From a bacterium (GTDB taxonomy: Bacteria; Verrucomicrobiota; Verrucomicrobiae; JAJYAR01), in NCBI GenBank assembly GCA_021779435.1, contig JAJYAR010000031.1:1-13003 (forward strand): a DNA stretch of 13,003 bases, in the 5' to 3' direction. The translations under genes were made by a program, and so were the position numbers. The notes below the pieces were generated by a model. That model saw only the letters and a program-made list of their open reading frames with translations, was not told where the DNA came from and did not search any database. Shown here one piece after another: positions 6,616 to 12,856 of the stretch (its first letter is position 1; the number at the start of each line of letters is the position of its first letter).

Positions 6616-8632
6616 TACCGCAGGGCGCATTCCCGCGCCGCCGGCGTCGGTCCGGGAGGAAGCGCGATCCTGGACCTTCGTCGCCAAGAGCCTGGTCGCG
6701 CTCTATCTCACCGCGTGGCTCGCGATGCGCCTCGAACTGCAGCAGCCGTCGACGGCGATGCTCAGCGTCGCGATCGTGATGCAACCACAGAACGGGCTGG
6801 TGCTGGCCAAGAGTTTCTATCGCATTCTCGGAACGATCGTCGGATCGATCGTCGGCCTGGTGCTGATCGCCGCCTTTGCGCAGGAGCGCGAATTCTTCCT
6901 GTTCGGCCTCTGCGCCTGGGTTTCGCTGTGCGCGGTGGGCGCCCTGCTCTACCGCAACTTCATGGCCTACGGCTACGTGCTCGCGGGATACACTGCCGCG
7001 ATCGTCGCCCTGCCGAGCCTGCGCGATCCGCTGCAAGGGTTCCAGACCGCCCAGATGCGCGTCTCGGAGGTCCTGCTCGGCATCACCGTCGCCACGCTGG
7101 TGAGCGCCCTGCTCTGGCCGCAGCGCCTGGGCCCGCAGCTTTACCGCGCGGCGCAGGAGCGCCTCGCCGAACTGCTGCGCCTGATCCGCGACGGACTGCA
7201 GACGCGACTGCCGCCGGAACGCGCGGAGCACGAACACCTGCAGGCGGTCCGCGCCGCGGTAAGCCTGGAGGATCTGCGCTCGTCGGTGATCTTCGAAGAT
7301 CCGGAAGTCCGCGCCAACAGCAACGGGCTGCGCCACTTCAACCACCAGATGATGGCCGTTTCGACCACGTTTCAATCGCTGATCCCGCTGCGCGAACGCC
7401 TGCCCGTCGACGCCGCCGCGCGCATCGATGCGCTCGGGCGCGAACTCGCCGCCACCCTCGCCACACCGTCCCGGCTGGCCGGCCCGCGAGCCCGCCTCGA
7501 AGCGCGCGCCATGCAACTGCGGCAGGAGTTGTCCGATCCGGCGGATCTCGGCCACTTCGACGCGGCCGCCGCCCTGCTCCTCCGACTGGCAGGCGAACTG
7601 CGGGAGCTGATGGTCTCCGCGCGGCTGCTGCGGGCCCGGCGCGCGCACGGCGCGGGGGTCGAGCGCGTGCATTTCCAGCGCAGCCACGATCCGGCGAGCG
7701 CGTGGAAGACCGGACTGCGGACTTTCGGCACGATGATCACCCTGAGCGGAATCTGGATCGCCACCGCCTGGCCCAGCGGGGGCACGGCGATGCTGGTAGC
7801 CACGGTGTTCAGCGCGTTGATGGCAATCGCCCCCAACCCCGTCGACGCGCTCACCCAGACCCTGTCCGGATTCGCCATTGCCGCCGTGCTCGCCATCGTC
7901 GTGGCCGCCCTGCTCCCCGGCGGCGGCTTCCCCGGTCTGGTTGCCGTCACCCTGCCGCTGCTGGCCGTGCTGTTCTACCTCGGGACCCGGCCCCGGTGGG
8001 CCGGCGTGGGCATGGGTGCGATGCTCGGCATGTTCCTCAATCTGCAGATCAACAATCCCATGCGCCTATCGACAATCGGTCTCTTCAATGGCGCCGTCGC
8101 GGAGATCGTCGGCCTGCTCGCCGCGGTGCTGGGCTTCGCCCTGCTGCCGGTCCGCGGATCGATGCGGCGGGCGCTGGCCCGCCTGCGCGCGACGGTCGAC
8201 CTTGCCGCGAGCGCCCCGCTCGACGGCCTGGCGTCCCGATTCGAGAGCGTGCACCGCGACCTGCTGAGCCAATTGCTGCGACAGACCGCGACCGGCGGCC
8301 ATCAGGTGGACCGCATCGTCTCGTGGTCGCTGGTGACGCAGGAAATCGCGCGTGCGCTGATCGAACTGCGGCAGGACCTGCGCGACCATGCTCCCCCGGC
8401 CGCGGTGCGGATCCGCTGCGATGCGGTCGTCGGCGCCGTGGCCGCGCTCTTCCGCAGCGCGACACCCGACCGGCAAGCCGCCCTCGATGCCATCGCCCGT
8501 GCCCTCGACGCGACCCCTCCGGCGCCATTGCGGGCGCACCTCCTGCAACTGCGCATCGCGCTGCAGGACCCCCGCGCGCCGATCTTCGCGCGCACGCCTC
8601 TCGCCCCGGTGTCCCATGCATCGCGAATTTGA
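6608..8632 (+). CDS. FUSC-family (AaeB/fusaric acid resistance type) inner-membrane efflux protein
   Basis: A 674-aa protein with the two-repeat layout of the AaeB / fusaric acid resistance (FUSC) family. A first bundle of about six membrane helices lies at about 25-172 (LVALYLTAWLAMRLELQQPS and LGTIVGSIVGLVLIAAF are visible segments). A soluble region spans about 173-366. A second bundle lies at about 367-515 (TFGTMITLSGIWIATAWPSG, then PGLVAVTLPLLAVLFYLGTRP). A cytoplasmic tail completes it. The QQPSTAMLSVAIVMQPQ segment in the first bundle resembles the family core. E. coli AaeB exports p-hydroxybenzoic and related aromatic carboxylic acids; relatives confer fusaric acid resistance. The start codon lies inside the end of marR (8-base overlap), and its own end overlaps the small membrane protein by 17 bases, implying translational coupling. 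The actual substrate cannot be read from the sequence. Confidence 0.9.
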   Translation: MADTAGRIPAPPASVREEARSWTFVAKSLVALYLTAWLAMRLELQQPSTAMLSVAIVMQPQNGLVLAKSFYRILGTIVGSIVGLVLIAAFAQEREFFLFGLCAWVSLCAVGALLYRNFMAYGYVLAGYTAAIVALPSLRDPLQGFQTAQMRVSEVLLGITVATLVSALLWPQRLGPQLYRAAQERLAELLRLIRDGLQTRLPPERAEHEHLQAVRAAVSLEDLRSSVIFEDPEVRANSNGLRHFNHQMMAVSTTFQSLIPLRERLPVDAAARIDALGRELAATLATPSRLAGPRARLEARAMQLRQELSDPADLGHFDAAAALLLRLAGELRELMVSARLLRARRAHGAGVERVHFQRSHDPASAWKTGLRTFGTMITLSGIWIATAWPSGGTAMLVATVFSALMAIAPNPVDALTQTLSGFAIAAVLAIVVAALLPGGGFPGLVAVTLPLLAVLFYLGTRPRWAGVGMGAMLGMFLNLQINNPMRLSTIGLFNGAVAEIVGLLAAVLGFALLPVRGSMRRALARLRATVDLAASAPLDGLASRFESVHRDLLSQLLRQTATGGHQVDRIVSWSLVTQEIARALIELRQDLRDHAPPAAVRIRCDAVVGAVAALFRSATPDRQAALDAIARALDATPPAPLRAHLLQLRIALQDPRAPIFARTPLAPVSHASRI

Positions 8633-8825
8633 CTTCACCGGCGTGCTGGTTCCGGGCGTCCTGGCGCTGCTCGTCGTCAGCGCCGCCTTGTGGTCGGTCC
8701 TCGATCAGGTGCTGGTCCGGTATGCCGTATACCGCCGCGTATGGCATCCATCGCTGTTCCGACTGAGCCTGTTCCTCATCCTCTTTTGTGTCCTGGCGCT
8801 CGCATCGCGCCATGTCCTGCCATGA
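8616..8825 (+). CDS. DUF1656 small inner-membrane protein, AaeX-like
   Basis: A 69-aa protein starting MHREFDFTGVLVP. It has two membrane segments: LVPGVLALLVVSAALWSVLD (about 11-30) and FRLSLFLILFCVLALASR (about 48-65). Between them lies RYAVYRRVWHPSLF, which matches the VWHPALF signature of AaeX/DUF1656. It begins 17 bases before the end of the FUSC gene and ends in an ATGA overlap with the fusion-protein gene. In E. coli aaeX sits with aaeA and aaeB, here in the order B-X-A. The function of AaeX-type proteins is not known; co-occurrence suggests an accessory subunit of the pump. ATG 8616 was chosen because the conserved region starts directly after it, although the frame is open upstream. 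Confidence 0.88.
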   Translation: MHREFDFTGVLVPGVLALLVVSAALWSVLDQVLVRYAVYRRVWHPSLFRLSLFLILFCVLALASRHVLP

Positions 8826-9892
8826 AACTTCCCCACACCCTGCGCGCACTTCCCCTGGGACGCATTGCGTTGACCGTTGCCGCACTGGTCCTCGCCGCAC
8901 TGCTGGCCCGCATCCTCTGGACCCACGAGGCCGACACGCCCTGGACACGCGACGCGCGCGTACGCGCCGACGTCATCCACATCGCCCCCGACGTCGGAGG
9001 GCTGGTCGACACCGTGCCGGTGCGCGACAACCAACCGGTGCGCCGCGGCGACCTGCTGTTCACGGTCGATGCCGCGCGCTTCCACAACGCCGCCGATACG
9101 GCCGCGGCGCGTCTCGCCATGGCGCAGGCCGCTCTGCAGTCGGCGCGGGCGCAGGTCCGCGAACGCCAGGAAAATCTCGCCAAAGCCCGCACGGCGATGC
9201 AGATGGAGGAAGACCGGGCCCGGCGCCGCCGATTCGCAGGCGGCTACGGCGCCACCTCGCGCGAAGAGGTCGACGATGCCGATGCCGCCGCCGCGATGGC
9301 GCGCAACGCCTGGCACCTCGCGCAATCCCGGCTCGCTCAGGCGCGCGCCGACACTGCCCGCGCGATCGCCCGACGCGATCTCGCACGCACCGCGCTCCAA
9401 CTGGCGCAACTGGATCTGCAGCGCACCGAGATCCGCGCGCCCGTCGACGGCTTCGTCACCAACCTGCTGCTGCGCCCCGGCGACTACGTGCACGTCGGCC
9501 AGCCCGTGCTGGCGCTGATCGACCGCCACAGCTACTACCTTTACGGCTATTTCGAGGAAAGCAAACTCACCGACATCCACCCCGGCGATCGCGCCCGGAT
9601 CCGCCTGCTCTCCGATCCGCGCTGCCTGGCGGGAACCGTGGAGGCGATCGCCCGCGGCATCGGCGATCGCGACAACCCGACCGGCCCCGATCTGCTGATC
9701 GACGCCAATCCGGTGTTCGACTGGGTCCGGCTCGCGCAACGCATCCCGGTCCGCATCCATATCGACAGCCAGCCCGCGGATCTCCCGCTCAGCGCCGGGA
9801 TGAGCGCGACGGTGACCATCCTGCCGCACGGAGGAACTGCGGGGAACGCAGCCGGAGCGTCGGTTTGCCGTGGTGGGCCCAACGGGACGTAA
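8822..9892 (+). CDS. HlyD-family periplasmic membrane fusion (adaptor) protein, AaeA/EmrA-like
   Basis: A 356-aa adaptor linking the inner-membrane pump to an outer-membrane channel. An N-terminal anchor helix lies at about 13-33. The first lipoyl half follows at about 51-82 (IAPDVGGLVDTVPVRDNQPVRRGDLLF). An Ala/Arg-rich coiled-coil hairpin spans about 85-200, and the second lipoyl half about 201-230 (TEIRAPVDGFV then GDYVHVGQPV). The beta-barrel region has YGYFEESKL and the AaeA-type block NPVFDWVRLAQRIPVRI (about 296-312). The start overlaps the DUF1656 stop as ATGA. The last 20 residues after TVTILPHGG are low-complexity and may be a non-functional extension. No TolC/NodT-type gene follows, so the outer-membrane partner must be encoded elsewhere. 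A piece of this gene (9655-9750) is duplicated, decayed, at 12493-12588. Confidence 0.93.
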   Translation: MKLPHTLRALPLGRIALTVAALVLAALLARILWTHEADTPWTRDARVRADVIHIAPDVGGLVDTVPVRDNQPVRRGDLLFTVDAARFHNAADTAAARLAMAQAALQSARAQVRERQENLAKARTAMQMEEDRARRRRFAGGYGATSREEVDDADAAAAMARNAWHLAQSRLAQARADTARAIARRDLARTALQLAQLDLQRTEIRAPVDGFVTNLLLRPGDYVHVGQPVLALIDRHSYYLYGYFEESKLTDIHPGDRARIRLLSDPRCLAGTVEAIARGIGDRDNPTGPDLLIDANPVFDWVRLAQRIPVRIHIDSQPADLPLSAGMSATVTILPHGGTAGNAAGASVCRGGPNGT

Positions 9893-9899
9893 CTTGAAC

Positions 9900-9926
9900 C
9901 GGGGACCAAACGAACGCGTGTCCCCG
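9900..9926. terminator. Weak hairpin between convergent genes
   Basis: CGGGGAC (9900-9906) pairs with GTCCCCG (9920-9926) across a 13-base loop, in the 50-bp gap between the fusion-protein gene and the luxR-type gene. No T-run follows on either strand. The location fits a shared terminator, but the hairpin is modest. Confidence 0.3.
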
Positions 9927-9942
9927 TCGAGATCGTGCTGCG

Positions 9943-11181
9943 TCATTGGGCGGGAGCTTCCGGCTCCCGAAGCGAGACGGCGGGCGGAGAAACCCCTTCG
10001 GCCGCCCCACCAGCCTGCAGGCGCAACAACGGATCGGAAAGCGCCATCCGCACGAGATCAGCCTGCCGCCGCTGTCCGGTGCGGGCAGTCAAGTCCTTGA
10101 GATGGCTGCGTATGGTGCCAATGCCGACGCCCGTGCGCGCCGCGTAGTCGGCAAGGGTTTCGCCACGGACGAGCGCCGACAGCAGCCGGGCCTGCGCCGG
10201 AGTCAGGCCATAGCGCGCGGCGAGCACCTGGGGCGGCAGGTCGGGGGCGTGGCTTGCCGGATCGGAAAAGATGACGGCGCAAGCGGGTCCGATGCAGCCG
10301 TAACGCAGCGCATTTGCCGCGAGCGGCGCAATCATCACGGCCAGTTTGGCACCGCCACGCATCGACAGATGCAGCGTCGCACCGCGCGGGGGAGAAGGTC
10401 CTTGTGCGGCGGGCGCAGCGCTCCCGCTGGCGTGCCGGACGGCGCGGGAAAAGACGGCCTCGTCGACGGCGGCGAGCGCCGCGAGGCGTCCACCGGCAAT
10501 CCGCAGTCCGCCTCCGCTACGGACCGTTCGTTCCGCGACGGGATTGACGAAATAGATGCGGCGCTCCGCATCGACGACGATGATTCCCACCCCCATCCGC
10601 CCCGCAGCGCTGCCGGCGACCCCAGCCGCCTGTTCCGCGGTGCGTAGCCGTTCGCGAATGCGCATCGCACGCTGAAGGTGGGGAAGCAGCCGGATCATGC
10701 GCTGACGGTCGGCTTCCTCCAAGGGGCCCTCGGCGCGCGTGCGATGGATTCCGAGCGCGCCGAACACGTTTCCTTCGATCGGAAACTGCACCCCGAGGAC
10801 ATGGAGGCATCCCGTCGTGTGTAGCCAGTCCGACCACTCCGTGCGCAACACCTCGTTCGTGCTGATCAGTTCCTCACCCAGCACCACCTGAGGCGATGGC
10901 CGCTTCCAGCCGCGCTGGTACCACTCGTCGCGTTCGCCATAGTGGGTTGCGTACGCCGCGCAAGCCTGGTCGTCGATGTTCCCGGTGGCCGAAAGAACCC
11001 CCGTGACCTCCGGCATTTGCGGTATCGGCGCTGCGTGCTTGCGTCGGAAGTACACGATGCAACTGCTGCTGTCGAATGCGTGCGCGAGGTCCAGCGCCAG
11101 TTCGGGGATCCGGGATGCGTCGCCGGCTGCCGCGTAGATGCGCCCGATGAGTTCCCCGTCGAGATCGGCCTGGGACGTCAT
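9943..11181 (-). CDS. LuxR-family helix-turn-helix transcriptional regulator
   Basis: A 412-aa regulator. The C-terminal HTH is at about 324-382: YGLTPAQARLLSALVRGET, then TGVGIGTIRSHLKDLTARTG and DLVRMAL, the usual LuxR/GerE pattern. The first 310 residues resemble no quorum-sensing acyl-homoserine-lactone domain known to me. A stretch at about 200-225 (MGVGIIVVDAERRIYFVN) looks like the start of a PAS-type sensor, and the N-terminal part may be GAF-like (FPIEGNVFGALGIHR). It has no receiver domain, so it is a stand-alone one-component regulator. ATG 11181 has GGGAG about 9 bases before it. It diverges from the exported-protein gene across 421 bp and is convergent with the efflux operon. Control of the exported-protein gene is possible from position but not shown. 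The last 20 residues are Pro/Glu/Ala-rich and probably disordered. Confidence 0.88.
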   Translation of the reverse strand: MTSQADLDGELIGRIYAAAGDASRIPELALDLAHAFDSSSCIVYFRRKHAAPIPQMPEVTGVLSATGNIDDQACAAYATHYGERDEWYQRGWKRPSPQVVLGEELISTNEVLRTEWSDWLHTTGCLHVLGVQFPIEGNVFGALGIHRTRAEGPLEEADRQRMIRLLPHLQRAMRIRERLRTAEQAAGVAGSAAGRMGVGIIVVDAERRIYFVNPVAERTVRSGGGLRIAGGRLAALAAVDEAVFSRAVRHASGSAAPAAQGPSPPRGATLHLSMRGGAKLAVMIAPLAANALRYGCIGPACAVIFSDPASHAPDLPPQVLAARYGLTPAQARLLSALVRGETLADYAARTGVGIGTIRSHLKDLTARTGQRRQADLVRMALSDPLLRLQAGGAAEGVSPPAVSLREPEAPAQ

Positions 11182-11602
11182 TGCGATCGGGCTCCCGGCG
11201 CAAGCGGCGCGAGGCGGTCGCCGATCGTGCGCATGCCGCGCTGCGCATCCGGTGCCGCTGTGTAGCGGCTACCGATCCGTTTCCCCTCGCGATCGATGTC
11301 GGGACCCATCGACGAAGTTCCTCTGCCTCAGTGGCCGGTCGCTTCGCTGAAGACCGACACGGCGCCGCCACATGCGAAAGACTCTAACTCTCGGGAGCTG
11401 TCCCGACAACCCCTACGGCCAAACCGTAGTGCCCTTGCGGAGTTTCCCTCCCATTTGGGAGAGGCGCGTTATTCGCGATTTTCGTAACCTCCCGTTCCAA
11501 GGCGCGACCATCACCTGTTCACGGGACTTCTGCGATGCGATCTACGGGGTCGGCTTGCGCCATCGAAGGCTCGAATCATCGACAAGGAAAGAAAGGCGGG
11601 AA
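11182..11602. other. 421-bp divergent spacer before the exported-protein gene
   Basis: No convincing gene. The frame of the downstream protein stays open to 11372, but the upstream 77 codons lack protein character and precede a clear signal peptide. Three small hairpins lie close together at 11391-11461 (see separate entry). I found no good sigma-70 or sigma-54 match for either gene. The size suggests a long leader or an operator region. Confidence 0.4.
11391..11461 (+). other. Cluster of three small hairpins in the leader region
   Basis: TCGGGA/TCCCGA (11391-11396, 11401-11406; 4-nt loop), CTACGG/CCGTAG (11413-11418, 11424-11429; 5-nt loop) and CTCCC/GGGAG (11448-11452, 11457-11461; 4-nt loop) follow each other within 71 bases, 142 bases before the start of the exported-protein gene. 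No T-run follows the last one. I compared them with the common c-di-GMP riboswitch consensus and saw no match. They could be a structured leader or regulator sites. Confidence 0.35.
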
Positions 11603-12115
11603 ATGAAAGCGAATCGGTTGCGAGTATTGGCGGGCGGCCTTATTGCATTCGGCGCGCTCGCCGGTGCGACCCCGGCGATGGCGGGATTGACGGGGAGTTG
11701 CGGCATGGTTTTGTCCGTGCCGCATAACTACACGTTCGGCTCCCTCGTCCAAAGCAGCGGAAGCACATACCCCAATTTCGTCTACCTGGCGAGCCCTGGG
11801 GACACGAGGGGGGTAAATCTGTTGGCGGTGATCGATTTCGCACATAGCACGCTCTCTTACGCGCTCACGCAGGTCACGGCGGGCGATGCGGCAACGAACA
11901 CCCGAAACTCCTACTCGACGCAAAGCCAGTCGGGAGTTCCGTTCACGAGCGCGGCCGGTCCGATTACCGGTTCGTACACCATCACATTCACCCCACCGGG
12001 CGCCACGGCGGCGATGAGCCTCAATGTGCTGCCCGTAAATTCCGGAAATACATACCTGATCCAGGGAACTTCCGGAAGAACCGGTGCGTTGACCGGTGTC
12101 TGCCAAGCGCTGTAG
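11603..12115 (+). CDS. Exported protein of unknown function
   Basis: I do not recognise this 170-aa protein. It has a standard Sec signal peptide: KANRLR charged end, hydrophobic core LAGGLIAFGALAGA, cleavage after AMA (residue 27). The mature 143 residues are rich in Ser, Thr, Gly and aromatic residues with alternating hydrophobics (GSYTITFTPPGA, AMSLNVLPVNSGNTYLIQG), suggesting a small beta-rich fold. Only two cysteines remain, Cys33 near the mature N-terminus and Cys167 four residues from the end, well placed for one disulfide joining the two termini. No membrane anchor or PEP-CTERM/LPXTG-type sorting tail is visible. ATG 11603 follows an A/G-rich AAAGGCGGG region and begins the signal peptide; the longer upstream frame is rejected. 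A lipoprotein gene follows after 35 bases, perhaps in the same transcript. Confidence 0.75.
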   Translation: MKANRLRVLAGGLIAFGALAGATPAMAGLTGSCGMVLSVPHNYTFGSLVQSSGSTYPNFVYLASPGDTRGVNLLAVIDFAHSTLSYALTQVTAGDAATNTRNSYSTQSQSGVPFTSAAGPITGSYTITFTPPGATAAMSLNVLPVNSGNTYLIQGTSGRTGALTGVCQAL

Positions 12116-12150
12116 ATGGCCATGTCGCCGGATCGTGGAAAGGAGGCGCG

Positions 12151-12327
12151 ATGACACGAGTGAACAGGTTTCTGATTTTCCCCGGCATCGGTTTGATTCT
12201 GGTGCTGACGGCGTGCGGCGGGGGGCGATCGCCGGCTTCGGCCGCCGGTGCGGTTCCCATCGCCAGGAGCGCGAACAGCGTGGCGGCAACCGTCGCCACC
12301 ACAACGGTGACGGCGGACACCCAATAA
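12151..12327 (+). CDS. Small predicted lipoprotein (58 aa)
   Basis: Translation from ATG 12151 gives 58 residues ending at TAA 12325-12327. The start is preceded by AAAGGAGG (12139-12146), the strongest ribosome-binding site in the window. Residues 1-21 form a lipoprotein signal (charged MTRVNR, hydrophobic FLIFPGIGLILVL) ending in the lipobox LTAC with Cys22, followed by GGG. The mature 37 residues are Ala/Thr/Val-rich (ANSVAATVATTTVTADTQ) with no recognisable domain. The residue after the lipid-bearing Cys is Gly, not Asp, which suggests outer-membrane sorting. The gene is 35 bases after the exported-protein gene, probably co-transcribed. Small size and simple composition leave some doubt that it is functional; function is unknown. 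Confidence 0.6.
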   Translation: MTRVNRFLIFPGIGLILVLTACGGGRSPASAAGAVPIARSANSVAATVATTTVTADTQ

Positions 12328-12373
12328 GCGCCGCGGCGGTATCGATGGGCAACGTACGCCCGGAGAACTCCGG

Positions 12374-12494
12374 TTAGACGTGCTTGCTCCAGCCAGAAGC
12401 GCGGCATGCCCCCTGAGTTGCGTCCTTGCGCTCAATCGACAAGACGCCAAGTTCCAACTCCCTGATGGTGATGGCCGATATGAAGAGGTCGGCG
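12374..12494 (-). pseudogene. Remnant of a VapC-like PIN-domain toxin gene
   Basis: Read on the minus strand from 12494 to the stop TAA at 12374, about 39 residues resemble the middle of VapC PIN-domain ribonucleases: ADLFISAITIRELELGVLS, then IERKDATQGA. The expected continuation, a W-L-E-Q-x-V segment, appears only after a frame change: TGG CTG GAG CAA is read in the neighbouring frame, while the current frame gives GWSKHV and stops. Both the N-terminal part with the first catalytic Asp and the C-terminal catalytic Asp region are missing, and no antitoxin gene is beside it. The remnant joins directly to the HlyD-gene fragment at about 12493. It is a broken fragment, not a working toxin. Identification rests on motif recognition. 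Confidence 0.55.
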
Positions 12495-12588
12495 GCATCG
12501 GCGATCGCGACAACCCGACCGGCCCCGATCTGCCGATCGACGCCAATCCGGCATTCGACCGGATCCGGCTCGCGCGACGCATCCTGAT
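12493..12588 (+). pseudogene. Duplicated fragment of the HlyD/AaeA-type gene
   Basis: These 96 bases align without gaps to 9655-9750 inside the membrane fusion gene, with 8 mismatches (92% identity); the first 41 bases are identical. The read-through peptide GIGDRDNPTGPDL-P-IDANP-A-FD matches the parent. All 8 differences are transitions, and 7 fall at first or second codon positions, so the copy looks free of protein-level selection. Similarity ends abruptly at both sides. There is no start codon or continuing domain, so it is a dead fragment. It sits head-on against the VapC remnant. Confidence 0.85.
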
Positions 12589-12719
12589 CAGTTCCCGGTT
12601 CGCCTTTGGCCCATCCGGCGACGATCCGTCCGCTCGCCCTCCGGAAAGGGCTGTACGCCCGCGGCGAAAAGCGAGGGGGAATCCGCCTCGCAGCAGAAAC
12701 CGTGTGTCGAAACTTTTTA

Positions 12720-12784
12720 CAAATCAATTCCCATGCCGTGGACCTCCGCCGGACGAAATAGACAAATACACCGGCAAATCAATT
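12720..12784 (+). repeat. Direct repeat CAAATCAATT upstream of the sigma-54 promoter
   Basis: CAAATCAATT occurs at 12720-12729 and again at 12775-12784, 55 bases apart, ahead of the -24 element at 12798. The second copy continues to an imperfect palindrome, CAAAT-CA-ATTTG (12775-12786). Sigma-54 promoters need an activator bound upstream, and repeated motifs at this distance are candidates for its sites. The AT-rich context makes chance repeats easier, so confidence is low. Confidence 0.3.
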
Positions 12785-12797
12785 TGATACAAACATC

Positions 12798-12813
12798 TGG
12801 CACTCTTTTTGCT
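12798..12813 (+). promoter_or_regulatory. Sigma-54 (RpoN) -24/-12 promoter
   Basis: TGGCAC (12798-12803), five bases TCTTT, then TTGCT (12809-12813) reproduces the sigma-54 consensus TGGCAC-N5-TTGCW exactly, with the GG and GC pairs at standard spacing. The predicted start of transcription is near 12824, giving a leader of about 33 nt with the Shine-Dalgarno at 12843-12848. Such promoters stay silent until an ATP-dependent activator acts. In several betaproteobacteria PEP-CTERM protein genes are driven by RpoN with the PrsK/PrsR two-component system, which fits the gene behind it. Confidence 0.88.
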
Positions 12814-12856
12814 TTTGCTTTCGTGCATTCATTACCCAATTCAAGGAGTCTCAACC

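Larger units (their letters stand above)
12328..12856. other. 529-bp region without intact genes: debris and promoter
   Basis: After the lipoprotein stop comes a small hairpin CCGGAG-AA-CTCCGG (12360-12373), then the VapC remnant and HlyD-gene fragment (12374-12588). About 130 bases of GC-rich sequence follow in which I recognise nothing. The base composition then shifts to AT-rich from about 12710, leading into the sigma-54 promoter and the start of the last gene. The minus-strand frame stays open through much of it, but it is a chimera of debris. Confidence 0.6.

Noticed and set aside
11391..11461. Possible c-di-GMP riboswitch.
   Set aside because: The conserved GGGACGCAAAGCC-type core and tetraloop are absent.
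11372..11602. N-terminal extension of the exported protein to ATG 11372.
   Set aside because: It would place 77 residues before a complete signal peptide and runs through the hairpin cluster; the start at 11603 is preferred.
12021..12407. Minus-strand frame of 128 codons with a membrane-like segment opposite the lipoprotein gene.
   Set aside because: The plus-strand lipoprotein has a perfect Shine-Dalgarno and lipobox. The minus frame starts inside the VapC debris and has no ribosome-binding site.
12667..12691. Hairpin GCGAGG/CCTCGC (12671-12676, 12686-12691) followed on the minus strand by TTTT.
   Set aside because: It looks like a minus-strand terminator, but no minus-strand gene ends there; the stem is only 6 bp with a 9-base loop.
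12374..12727. Minus-strand 117-codon frame as a whole protein.
   Set aside because: It is a chimera: antisense of the HlyD-gene fragment joined to a VapC remnant, with no family start.
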